Positions 42,256-49,844 of a DNA stretch of 64,000 nt are shown here, piece by piece. The stretch is from CAYVVD01 sp964454975 (lineage in GTDB: Bacteria > Bacteroidota > Ignavibacteria > Kapaibacteriales > UBA2268). The notes beneath the pieces were generated by a model. That model was not told where the DNA came from, did not search any database, and saw nothing but the letters and a program-made list of their open reading frames with translations. The stretch is from positions 67,453 to 131,452 of the forward strand of contig CAYVVD010000008.1 in NCBI GenBank assembly GCA_964454975.1. The letters are read 5' to 3'. A program made the position numbers and the translations under genes. Positions within the stretch are counted from its first letter, which is position 1, and each line of letters starts with the position of its first letter.

Positions 42256-44772
42256 ATGAAAATTCAAAGAAGAGATTTTATAAAAACATTAGCCATAGGT
42301 GGCTCCGGATTCTTATTCTTTCGACCTTCTCTGGAAGTATTTGCCGATTTTGACAATACTGCCAAGCCCATGGGCATTGAGGATGGGGAGTGGATCCCGT
42401 CAACTTGTCAGGGCTGCACTACCTGGTGTTCGGTTGAAATTTTCGTAAAAAATAAAAGAGTAATAAAAGTTCGTGGGAACCAATATTCAAGTGTAAATCC
42501 CGGTTATGTATGTCCGCGTGGACATTTGATTCCTCAAATATTATATGATCCGGACAGGTTAAAAACACCACTAAAAAGGACAAATCCTGTAAAAAGCCGA
42601 CACGCAAACCCAAAATTCATCCCTATTACCTGGGATGAAGCACTTGATGAAATCGCAGACCAGTTAATAGCACTAAGAAATAATGGGGAATCGCACAAAT
42701 TCGGCGTTTTCAGGGGCAGGTACAGTTACTCGCGGGATATAATTTACACTGCAATACCAAAAATTGTTGGTTCTCCTAACAGTATCGCACATAGTTCGAG
42801 CTGTGCTGAGGTCGAAAAATCCGGGGCATTCTTCACCGAAGGTTTTTGGGATTACCGGGATTATGATTTGGCCAATACCAAATGCTGTGTGCTCTGGGGA
42901 GTGGATCCAACCCGGTCTAACCGACAAGTGCCCGGGGTTATGAATAGATTTCCCGACTTATTGGAACAGGCAAGCGTGATTACTATTGACCCGGTGCTCA
43001 CAACGGCGGCATCAAAATCAAAATACTGGCTGCCTGTAAAACCCGGGTATGATGGTGCACTGGCTTCTGCTATTGCTCACGAAATTATGGTGGACGGATC
43101 ATGGAATAAGGAATTTGTGGGTGATTTTACGGATGGAACCAACCGTTTTGTTACCGGTGAGGAAGTGAACGAAAGTTTGTTTCAGGAGAATTATAGCAAT
43201 GGCCTGGTTAAATGGTGGAACCTGGAGCTAAAAGATAAACCTGCTTCCTGGGCAGCATCTGTTTGTGGCATTTCGGCTTCGCTGATAAAAAACGTAGCCA
43301 TGGAAATGGCAAAAGCAGCCCCTAATGTTATTGTTTGGATGGGGCCAGGCCCCGTTATGTCGCCTAAAGGAACATACACCGCTATGGCTATTCATTGCCT
43401 CAATGGTTTGCTGGGTTCGGCTGATAACGAAGGAGGTTCCATTCGGCACGTCAAACAAAAAGTAAATGGTATACCAGATTATTCGGATTACCAGGATGAT
43501 ATTGCCAAAGCAGGGGCTTCGTACCAAAAAATCGACCAGAGCGGATATCTTGACCTTCCAGCACTAAATAATGGAATATCTGGAGGCGGGGTGGTCACAA
43601 ACAACGTGCCGGATGCCATGCTTGCAAAAGACCCTTACGAAATGAAAGCCGTAATTGGTTACTGGAACAATTTTAATTTTTCCGGTACAGGTACCAGACG
43701 ATGGGACGAAGCCATGGCTAAACTTCCCTTCTTTGCACACATCACTACGCATGCCTCAGAAATGACACGCTTTGCAGACATCGTGTTGCCTGCTGCTTGT
43801 CATGCCGGTGAAAAATGGTCGTACCTGAAAAATTTTGGCAATACGTATTCAAGTATTTCTATCCAGCAACCTCTTGTTGAGCGAATGTTTGATGTATATG
43901 CCGATGAAAATGAAATTTGCTGGAAGCTGGCTGTAAAACTCAAAGAAAAAGGCTTCTCAAATTTATATGATTATTACTACAACGAATTTAAAGATCCTGA
44001 AACGGGCGCAAACCCAACCAACGAACATGAATTTGCCCTGTATGCCACAAAATACATGACTAAACCTTCATGGGATTTACTTCAAGGCGGATGGGATGAA
44101 TTTAAGGAAAAAGGAGTGAAAAACTTCGGGCCTTATGAATTCCGCTCAAAATGGGAAGACTTTGGAACTGTCTCAGGGAAGTTTGAATTTTATTCTGAAA
44201 CATTGAAAAAGGCACTGGAAGGCCATGCTGATAGACATTCAGTAACAGTAGATGAAGTTTTAGAAGCATGCAAATACGATGCCCGGGGCGAGTTGGCTTT
44301 CGTACCGCATTTTGAAGCACCCAGCCGTTGGGGCAATACCTCAGATTATCCGCTTGATTTTATAGATGCTAAATCCCGCTTAAACAGAGAAGGAAGAAGT
44401 CAGAACAGCCCCTGGTACTATAGTTTTAAACGTTGTGATCCGGGGGATGAAAATCAAGAGGATCTCATCAAAATCAATCCGCTTGATGCTGAAAAATATG
44501 GTATAAAAGATGGGGATATGGTCAAACTTATTACCGTGGAAGGGTTCATGGTTGGAAAAGTAAAATTGTGGGAAGGAATAAGACCCGGGACAGTGGCTAA
44601 AAACTACGGTATGGGTCACAGCGCTTACGGAAAATTTGCCTCCGAAAATTTTGAACTCGGCCTGGCCCGGGGCTCAAACAATAACGATTTCCTGCCGGCA
44701 GATTACGATAGGATATCGGGAAGTACAGCGAGAAACGGAGGTTTTACGGGAGTTAGAATTGAAAAAATTTAG
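42256..44772 (+). CDS. arrA: Respiratory arsenate reductase catalytic subunit (ArrA-type molybdoenzyme)
   Basis: 838 residues from ATG 42256, which puts the Tat signal (MKIQRRDFIKTLAIGG) at the N-terminus. The [4Fe-4S] site is CxxCxxxC-x27-C (Cys51, 54, 58, 86). The DMSO-reductase fold carries bis-MGD, with Mo ligand Cys183 in HSSSCAEVEK. Family-level marks of ArrA: STCQGCTTWC, the RGRY motif (Arg155-Tyr156; ArxA has GRGWG), and the C-terminal SRLNREGRSQNSPW and ARGSNNNDFLPADYDR. Residues recalled as lining the Shewanella ArrA active site (Arg165, Tyr166, His189, Ser190, Cys193, Lys198, Tyr210) all match here with a constant offset of 10. It should reduce arsenate to arsenite outside the cytoplasm. 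Partner ArrB lies 11 bp downstream. Other oxyanions cannot be excluded. Confidence 0.85.
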   Translation: MKIQRRDFIKTLAIGGSGFLFFRPSLEVFADFDNTAKPMGIEDGEWIPSTCQGCTTWCSVEIFVKNKRVIKVRGNQYSSVNPGYVCPRGHLIPQILYDPDRLKTPLKRTNPVKSRHANPKFIPITWDEALDEIADQLIALRNNGESHKFGVFRGRYSYSRDIIYTAIPKIVGSPNSIAHSSSCAEVEKSGAFFTEGFWDYRDYDLANTKCCVLWGVDPTRSNRQVPGVMNRFPDLLEQASVITIDPVLTTAASKSKYWLPVKPGYDGALASAIAHEIMVDGSWNKEFVGDFTDGTNRFVTGEEVNESLFQENYSNGLVKWWNLELKDKPASWAASVCGISASLIKNVAMEMAKAAPNVIVWMGPGPVMSPKGTYTAMAIHCLNGLLGSADNEGGSIRHVKQKVNGIPDYSDYQDDIAKAGASYQKIDQSGYLDLPALNNGISGGGVVTNNVPDAMLAKDPYEMKAVIGYWNNFNFSGTGTRRWDEAMAKLPFFAHITTHASEMTRFADIVLPAACHAGEKWSYLKNFGNTYSSISIQQPLVERMFDVYADENEICWKLAVKLKEKGFSNLYDYYYNEFKDPETGANPTNEHEFALYATKYMTKPSWDLLQGGWDEFKEKGVKNFGPYEFRSKWEDFGTVSGKFEFYSETLKKALEGHADRHSVTVDEVLEACKYDARGELAFVPHFEAPSRWGNTSDYPLDFIDAKSRLNREGRSQNSPWYYSFKRCDPGDENQEDLIKINPLDAEKYGIKDGDMVKLITVEGFMVGKVKLWEGIRPGTVAKNYGMGHSAYGKFASENFELGLARGSNNNDFLPADYDRISGSTARNGGFTGVRIEKI

Positions 44773-44783
44773 GGTTTAGAATT

Positions 44784-45857
44784 ATGGCGCAAAAAGCGAT
44801 GGTTATAAATTTACACAACTGCGTTGGTTGTGGTGCTTGCGGAATTGGATGCAAGGTAGAAAATAATACCCAAATAAGCAATGATAAAACAACTTTTAAT
44901 TGGGCTGATTTCCATGTGATGAACAAGGGTACTTTTCCCGATATAAAATACACTAATTATCCGGTACTTTGTAACCACTGTTCAGATGCACCTTGTGTTG
45001 ATGCTTGCCCTTTGGAAGAAAAAGCCATTTTTAAGACCGCGGATGGTTTAACTATGACCAATGAAGAGAGATGCATTGGATGTCAATCATGCATAGTAGC
45101 ATGTCCGTACAGTTCAAGAGATGTTAAGAATGATGATGTTCAATATTCCATTATAAGCTTTAATGAACCCGATGAAAAAACACATGATTATTGGGGATCA
45201 TCAATCCCTTTCATCAAAAATGGTTCATCTAATCCGAAAGAAGTGGCTCAACTGACACAGAATAAGCCTCCTTATGCAAACGATTATGAACATGAGGATT
45301 ACAATGCTATAAGAAAATCGGGTGTAATAGAGAAATGTATATTTTGCGAACATCGCACCAGGAAAGGTGAACTACCGTATTGTGTGGTTGTATGCCCTTG
45401 CAATGCAAGGATTTTTGGTGATATAGATGATCCGGAAAGTGAAGTTAGTAAATTGCTGGCAAAGTATGAAGCCAAAACCTTTAAAAATAACAAAGGTGAG
45501 TTCCTTGCGAAGAACGAAAAAGGTACTCAGCCAAATGTTTACTACATACGCGATAAGGAAAACGTAGCAACCAGTATTGTTGAAGAAAAACACATAGAAA
45601 CGCAGTTTAAAGTGTATCCAAATCCTGCAAGTACGAACTTGAATATTGAAGTTTTTCTTGAAACTAGTGATTTCATTTCAATTGATCTATATGATATTTC
45701 TGGAAGGGTTGCCTTGAATATTGTAAATAACGAGTTTACCCCTGCAGGAAACATTAAATACAATGCGTCGCTTAATAATCTGCAATCAGGTACTTATATT
45801 TGCAGAGTACAAGTTAAAAATGTTTCTCAGGCGCAGACTGTAATTGTTACTCGATAA
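44784..45857 (+). CDS. arrB: ArrB-type four-cluster ferredoxin subunit fused to a T9SS type A sorting domain
   Basis: Residues 1-~245 are a DmsB/ArrB-type iron-sulfur protein with 16 cysteines in four sets: CxxCxxCxxxC at 13-23, CxxCx4CxxxC at 63-75, CxxCxxCxxxC at 97-107, and CxxC-x11-CxxxC at 185-204, enough for four [4Fe-4S] clusters. It has no signal peptide, as usual for subunits that travel folded with a Tat-bearing partner. Usual ArrB proteins stop near 230-250 residues. Here residues 275-357 form a clear T9SS type A sorting domain (FKVYPNP at 275-281, LYDISGR near 302, SGTYICRV near 335, ending TVIVTR). This predicts transfer of the ArrAB dimer through the outer membrane to the cell surface. 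Confidence 0.88.
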   Translation: MAQKAMVINLHNCVGCGACGIGCKVENNTQISNDKTTFNWADFHVMNKGTFPDIKYTNYPVLCNHCSDAPCVDACPLEEKAIFKTADGLTMTNEERCIGCQSCIVACPYSSRDVKNDDVQYSIISFNEPDEKTHDYWGSSIPFIKNGSSNPKEVAQLTQNKPPYANDYEHEDYNAIRKSGVIEKCIFCEHRTRKGELPYCVVVCPCNARIFGDIDDPESEVSKLLAKYEAKTFKNNKGEFLAKNEKGTQPNVYYIRDKENVATSIVEEKHIETQFKVYPNPASTNLNIEVFLETSDFISIDLYDISGRVALNIVNNEFTPAGNIKYNASLNNLQSGTYICRVQVKNVSQAQTVIVTR

Positions 45858-45862
45858 ACGTC

Positions 45863-46522
45863 ATGGTTATGAAAAAACCGGAAATTGAAGCTCAAATATT
45901 TAACCTTTATGCTGCATTATTTTGTGAACCTCAACAGGAACGTGATGATAATCTGCTAATATTGGAGACTCTTGAATCTTTGCAATGTGAATTAAGTATG
46001 CGGTTCAGGGAGTTTACTAGCCTTAAAGAAACGTTTTTACAATTCGATCTCCAAAGTTTATTGATTGATTACACACGCATATTCATCGGGCCTTTTCACG
46101 TTGTAGCTTATCCATATAGTTCGACATACTTTTCTGAAGGGGTTAATACACTTTACAATGAAACCACAGCATGGGTAGAGCAATTCTATAGAACCTGTGG
46201 TTTATCTTTTCAAAACACTGTGAAAGATATGCCTGATCATATTGCCGTAGAATTGGAATTTCTGTATACGATTAAGTACAATACAAACAATTTATTAAGA
46301 GAAGGGAATAAAGAACGTGGTGAGCTCTTGAGAAGAAAGTATTCTGAATTTATTAACAGTCATTTTGGCATCTGGGCGCCCAGGTTATGTGACATGGTGG
46401 TAAGTGGAGCAAATGACACATATTATGCAGAGCTTTGCAGATGGCTTAATGGTTTTATCAGGTATTATTTAATGCCAACGATCAATACTTCGAAAACCAT
46501 TGATGGATCTTGTGTTGGCTAG
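45863..46522 (+). CDS. arrD: TorD/DmsD-family molybdoenzyme chaperone
   Basis: Cytosolic all-helical protein of 219 residues with the family traits YTRIFIGP and the PYSSTYF and LPDHIAVELEFL-like segment (here MPDHIAVELEFL), the TorD/DmsD fingerprint. It would bind the ArrA Tat signal and hold the apo-enzyme until bis-MGD is inserted. The start could be the ATG at 45863 or the second one two codons later. It closes the cytochrome-arrAB operon, 5 bp after arrB. The next 330 bp hold a structured RNA and no gene. Confidence 0.85.
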   Translation: MVMKKPEIEAQIFNLYAALFCEPQQERDDNLLILETLESLQCELSMRFREFTSLKETFLQFDLQSLLIDYTRIFIGPFHVVAYPYSSTYFSEGVNTLYNETTAWVEQFYRTCGLSFQNTVKDMPDHIAVELEFLYTIKYNTNNLLREGNKERGELLRRKYSEFINSHFGIWAPRLCDMVVSGANDTYYAELCRWLNGFIRYYLMPTINTSKTIDGSCVG

Positions 46523-46571
46523 AGCGAAGATTTTTCTTTGTTATTAGTTGAAAAGTGAGTTAATTAGAAAA

Positions 46572-46680
46572 GCTCCGAGCTGCCTTGCCTTTTTAGAGTA
46601 ATGCAGCCTATGGGACAGGCTGGAAACAGCTTGTCCTCCCGATTCCCGCTTATGATAGTCGGGATGAATTGGAAAGGAGC
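46572..46680 (+). ncRNA. Candidate Moco riboswitch (structured leader RNA)
   Basis: Four helices can be drawn by eye: closing stem GCTCC (46572-46576)/GGAGC (46676-46680); GCTGC (46579-46583)/GCAGC (46603-46607); a 10-bp hairpin 46613-46622/46627-46636 capped by GAAA; and TCCCG (46644-46648)/CGGGA (46660-46664). It lies on the transcribed strand upstream of a TSUP-mobA/B-moeA-moaA-moaC operon. Shape, GNRA loop and gene context fit the Moco RNA motif that senses molybdenum cofactor. I cannot run a covariance model, so family identity is inferred. Confidence 0.6.
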
Positions 46681-46739
46681 AGATATTTTTTATATAAAAG
46701 TGCTTCATTTGTTTTTAACAAGTGTTGATGCTATATATT

Positions 46740-46780
46740 ATTGTGCCACTCGGCCTGAATATATTCATTAGTGGCACAAT
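46740..46780. repeat. Perfect 11-bp inverted repeat before the TSUP gene
   Basis: ATTGTGCCACT (46740-46750) and AGTGGCACAAT (46770-46780) are exact reverse complements with a 19-nt spacer. In RNA this would be a strong hairpin without a following T-tract. CTCGG (46749-46753) could instead pair with CCGAG (46783-46787), giving a mutually exclusive fold. It may be part of the riboswitch expression platform or a protein-binding operator. Confidence 0.6.
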
Positions 46781-46850
46781 TACCGAGCGGGCAATGTCCG
46801 TTAATGTATAAATATCTGTCTTCTTTAATGTTACAATAAAAAATTGAAAG

Positions 46851-47579
46851 ATGACAGATATTTTATTTTTAGCCGGAATATTCATTATTGCCATCCTCTA
46901 TTCTTCGGTAGGGCATGGGGGTGCCAGTGGTTACCTTGCATTTATGGCCTTACTGTCCTTTAGTCCTGACATTATGCGGCCAGCAGCACTGATACTTAAT
47001 ATTTTAGTATCAGCAATTGCTTTATTCTTGTATGCGAAAAACACACATTTTAAGTTTAAACTTTTTTGGCCATTTGCCCTGACTGCTATGCCCATGGCTT
47101 TTATGGGTGGCTTAATCTCAATAAATCAGGGGCCATATAAATTTATACTTGGTTTTTTCTTGCTCTTTGCCTCCGTAAGAATGATTTATAAATTCAAAAC
47201 AAAAAGCATTAACCAAAAAAAATTAAACGTGCCAATAGCTTTATTTCTAGGGGCATGCCTTGGGTTTTTCAGCGGTATGATTGGCATTGGCGGAGGAATA
47301 ATATTAAGCCCTGTAATCCTTTTGTTACATTGGGCCGACGCAAAAAAAACAGCAGCTGTTTCAGCAGCGTTTATACTTGCTAATTCCATGGCAGGGCTAA
47401 CCGGTTTCCTTGTCAGGAATTCAATGCCCGATATGGAAATAGCCTATGTGATACTGGCCGGTGTTGTCGGAGGTTTTGTTGGTTCTTATTTAGGCAGTTT
47501 CCGGATAAAAGAACTGTACTTGCGTTATTCACTTGCCGTGGTTCTGGTATTTGCAGGCATAAAACTGATGTTGTTATGA
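46851..47579 (+). CDS. TSUP-family (TauE/SafE-like) membrane permease
   Basis: 242 residues with about eight hydrophobic helices and the internal two-fold repeat of the family: VGHGGASGYLAFMALLSFSPDIMRPAALILN in the first half, GMIGIGGGIILSPVILLLHWADAKKTAAVSAAFIL in the second. TSUP proteins move small sulfur or organic anions. Here the gene is first in a cofactor operon and overlaps mobA/B by 4 bp, so transport linked to Moco metabolism (sulfur compound or molybdate) is possible but unproven. Confidence 0.85.
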   Translation: MTDILFLAGIFIIAILYSSVGHGGASGYLAFMALLSFSPDIMRPAALILNILVSAIALFLYAKNTHFKFKLFWPFALTAMPMAFMGGLISINQGPYKFILGFFLLFASVRMIYKFKTKSINQKKLNVPIALFLGACLGFFSGMIGIGGGIILSPVILLLHWADAKKTAAVSAAFILANSMAGLTGFLVRNSMPDMEIAYVILAGVVGGFVGSYLGSFRIKELYLRYSLAVVLVFAGIKLMLL

Positions 47580-48682
47580 GTAAAATTTCGGGCATACTGT
47601 TGGCTGGAGGAAGAAGTACTCGTATGGGCACGGACAAAGCCTTTATCCGGTTTCTTGGAAAAAAACTAATAGAACACAACCTGAGTTTACTGAATGCATT
47701 GTGCCAGGAAGTGCTGATAAGTGCGAACCAGACTGTTTATGAAAGATTCGGCATACCGGTAATAAATGATAAATTTGAAGATGCAGGGCCTATTGGCGGT
47801 ATACATGCCTGCCTGGAGAAAGCATCGTTTCAGTACAGCCTCATCTTATCCTGCGATTTACCTTTTTTGAACCAAAGTTTGCTGTATGGTTTGCTAATCC
47901 ATATTCACGAGGGGTATGATATAATTGCGTATCAATATAATAATCTGGTTGAACCGCTTTTTGCCTGTTACTCAAAAAATGTAATACCTAAAATCGAAGA
48001 AAACATAGAACAAAAAGATTTTAAACTACAGAACCTATTTAAACAACTCAGGGTTAAGCTGCTTCCATTACACAACAAGCTGTTTTCGGCGAACCTGAAT
48101 TCTGTTTCCGACATGCGTGCTTTTCAAAACCAGTTTCGCTGGAAGTTGCCCAATATGATAATAGTTTCCGGTGACGGTAGAAATGTGGGCAAAACCTTTT
48201 TTACCTGCTCGGCAATAAAACACTTTTCAAGACAACAGCAGGTTTTGGCCGTGAAAACATCCTCGCATTTTCATGAGACTTTCCGTAAAGAGCAAGTAAT
48301 TAATGAAGGCGCTGATTATAAAATCATACAAGAAACCAGCATAAATCAAAAAGACAGTTCACGAATGCTTCAAGCCGGGGCGCATGAATCCTTTTTCATA
48401 ATGGCTGACAAAAACGGCCTGTCCGAGTCATTTGAACAACTGGTACCATTGTTTAAAGATAAAATTATCATAGCCGAATCGGGCGGTTTATGTGATTTTG
48501 TCCTTCCCGGTTTCTTTTTCTTTATAAAACCGGATAAACTGCTAATTCAAAAGAAAAGTTATTTAAAATACCAGCCCATTATGGTTAACAACAGTTCAAA
48601 AGGTTTTGATTTCAATGTAGAAACCCTTGATTTTAGGGATAATCATGTAATAATTAAAGAGTTGCACAATGGAAGCATTTGA
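47576..48682 (+). CDS. mobAB: MobA-MobB fusion (molybdenum cofactor guanylyltransferase plus P-loop partner)
   Basis: Residues 1-~190 form MobA: GILLAGGRSTRMGTDKAFI (GTP-binding loop), EDAGPIGGIHACLE and LILSCDLPFL. It adds GMP to molybdopterin to make MGD, the form ArrA uses as bis-MGD. Residues ~195-368 are a MobB-like P-loop NTPase (VSGDGRNVGKT, then AESGGLCDF). Separate mobA and mobB genes are common, so the fusion is a local economy. Overlaps its neighbours by 4 bp (TSUP) and 14 bp (moeA). Confidence 0.85.
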   Translation: MSKISGILLAGGRSTRMGTDKAFIRFLGKKLIEHNLSLLNALCQEVLISANQTVYERFGIPVINDKFEDAGPIGGIHACLEKASFQYSLILSCDLPFLNQSLLYGLLIHIHEGYDIIAYQYNNLVEPLFACYSKNVIPKIEENIEQKDFKLQNLFKQLRVKLLPLHNKLFSANLNSVSDMRAFQNQFRWKLPNMIIVSGDGRNVGKTFFTCSAIKHFSRQQQVLAVKTSSHFHETFRKEQVINEGADYKIIQETSINQKDSSRMLQAGAHESFFIMADKNGLSESFEQLVPLFKDKIIIAESGGLCDFVLPGFFFFIKPDKLLIQKKSYLKYQPIMVNNSSKGFDFNVETLDFRDNHVIIKELHNGSI

Positions 48683-49844
48683 AAAAATACAACAAATAAT
48701 CAGCCATACTAAATCTTCGCACACAGTTGAGGAAAAAACTTTAAAGGATATTACCGGCCATGTGCTTCAACAAGATATTGTCTCTGATATGGATATGCCC
48801 CCGTTCGACAAATCAGCCATGGATGGCTATGCATGCTGTAAACAGGATATAGCGAATCCTCTTAAATTAATAGAAGTGATAGCAGCAGGAAGTGTTCCCG
48901 TAAATGAGATAAAAGAAAACCAGTGCTCTAAGATTATGACCGGAGCCAAAGTACCAATCGGGGCCGATTGTGTTTTTATGGTGGAAGATGCTGAAAAAAT
49001 CGATGAAAATACCGTTCGTTGCATCAACCTAAAAACCAAAACCAACATTTGTTACCGGGGCGAAGATTGCAAAAACGGCGATATTTTGCTGCAAAAAGGC
49101 CGGATTATAAAATCCGAACATTTGCCAATTATGGCATCGGCAGGATACACCCGGGTAAAAGTAAGTCGAATGCCGACCATTGGATTGATTGTTACAGGCT
49201 CCGAACTGGTTGAACCGGATCAAAAGCCCGACAATGGGAAAATACGCAATTCCAATGCGATTCAAATATCAGCATTATGCAAAAAAATGAACCTTGAAGT
49301 TAAATATTACGGAATAGTTGTTGACGATATCAAGCAACTGAGTACGGTGTTTAATATGGCAATGAATGAAACCGATGTGATCATGATTACCGGGGGGGCA
49401 TCTATGGGCGATTATGACCTTGTACCGGAATTGTTGTCAGTTTCGGGGTTTGAAATAATTTGGGAGCGCACCGGCCTGAAACCGGGAAATCCCATGAGTT
49501 TTTCATATAAAAACAACAAATATTGTTTTGGCTTATCCGGGAACCCTGTATCTTGTATGGTGCAGTTCGAATACCTTGTAAAACCCTTGCTGTACAAGCT
49601 GCTGGGAGGTCATTACATTCCTCCGGTAATAAAGGCGGAAATGGCTATGGACTTTCATAGGAAAAACTCATCGCGCTTCGGGATAATTCCTGTTTTAATA
49701 AACACGCATGGACTTGTTGAGCTGCTGCCTTTTAATGGTTCTGCACACCTAAACGCGTTAGCCGGGGCTAATGCCCTGATGGAAGTCGCGACAGGAATTA
49801 ACGAACTAAAAAAAGGAGAATACGCTTATGTACGATCAATATAA
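48669..49844 (+). CDS. moeA: Molybdopterin molybdenumtransferase
   Basis: Inserts molybdate into adenylylated molybdopterin. Conserved blocks: DMPPFDKSAMDGYA, IMTGAKVPIGADCVFMVED, GLIVTGSELVEP, ITGGASMGDYDLVPE, KPGNPMSF and FGLSGNPVSCMVQFE. The length (391) is normal for a cytosolic MoeA. It overlaps mobAB by 14 bp and moaA by 17 bp, so translation of the three is probably coupled. Confidence 0.95.
   Translation: MEAFEKIQQIISHTKSSHTVEEKTLKDITGHVLQQDIVSDMDMPPFDKSAMDGYACCKQDIANPLKLIEVIAAGSVPVNEIKENQCSKIMTGAKVPIGADCVFMVEDAEKIDENTVRCINLKTKTNICYRGEDCKNGDILLQKGRIIKSEHLPIMASAGYTRVKVSRMPTIGLIVTGSELVEPDQKPDNGKIRNSNAIQISALCKKMNLEVKYYGIVVDDIKQLSTVFNMAMNETDVIMITGGASMGDYDLVPELLSVSGFEIIWERTGLKPGNPMSFSYKNNKYCFGLSGNPVSCMVQFEYLVKPLLYKLLGGHYIPPVIKAEMAMDFHRKNSSRFGIIPVLINTHGLVELLPFNGSAHLNALAGANALMEVATGINELKKGEYAYVRSI

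Larger units (their letters stand above)
46523..46850. other. Non-coding leader region of the Moco operon
   Basis: No reading frame is supported. The left part is a possible promoter, the middle a four-helix RNA (46572-46680), and the right part an imperfectly symmetrical region with a perfect 11-bp inverted repeat at 46740-46780. Confidence 0.5.

Noticed and set aside
42256..44772. ArxA (arsenite-oxidising) or TtrA identity for the molybdoenzyme
   Set aside because: The GRGWG motif of ArxA is absent and RGRY is present. The C-terminal blocks match what I recall of ArrA rather than TtrA.
46772..46787. TGGCAC resembling a sigma-54 -24 element before the TSUP gene
   Set aside because: At the right distance the -12 part reads CCGA instead of TTGC. 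The motif is also one arm of a perfect inverted repeat, so its symmetry explains it better.
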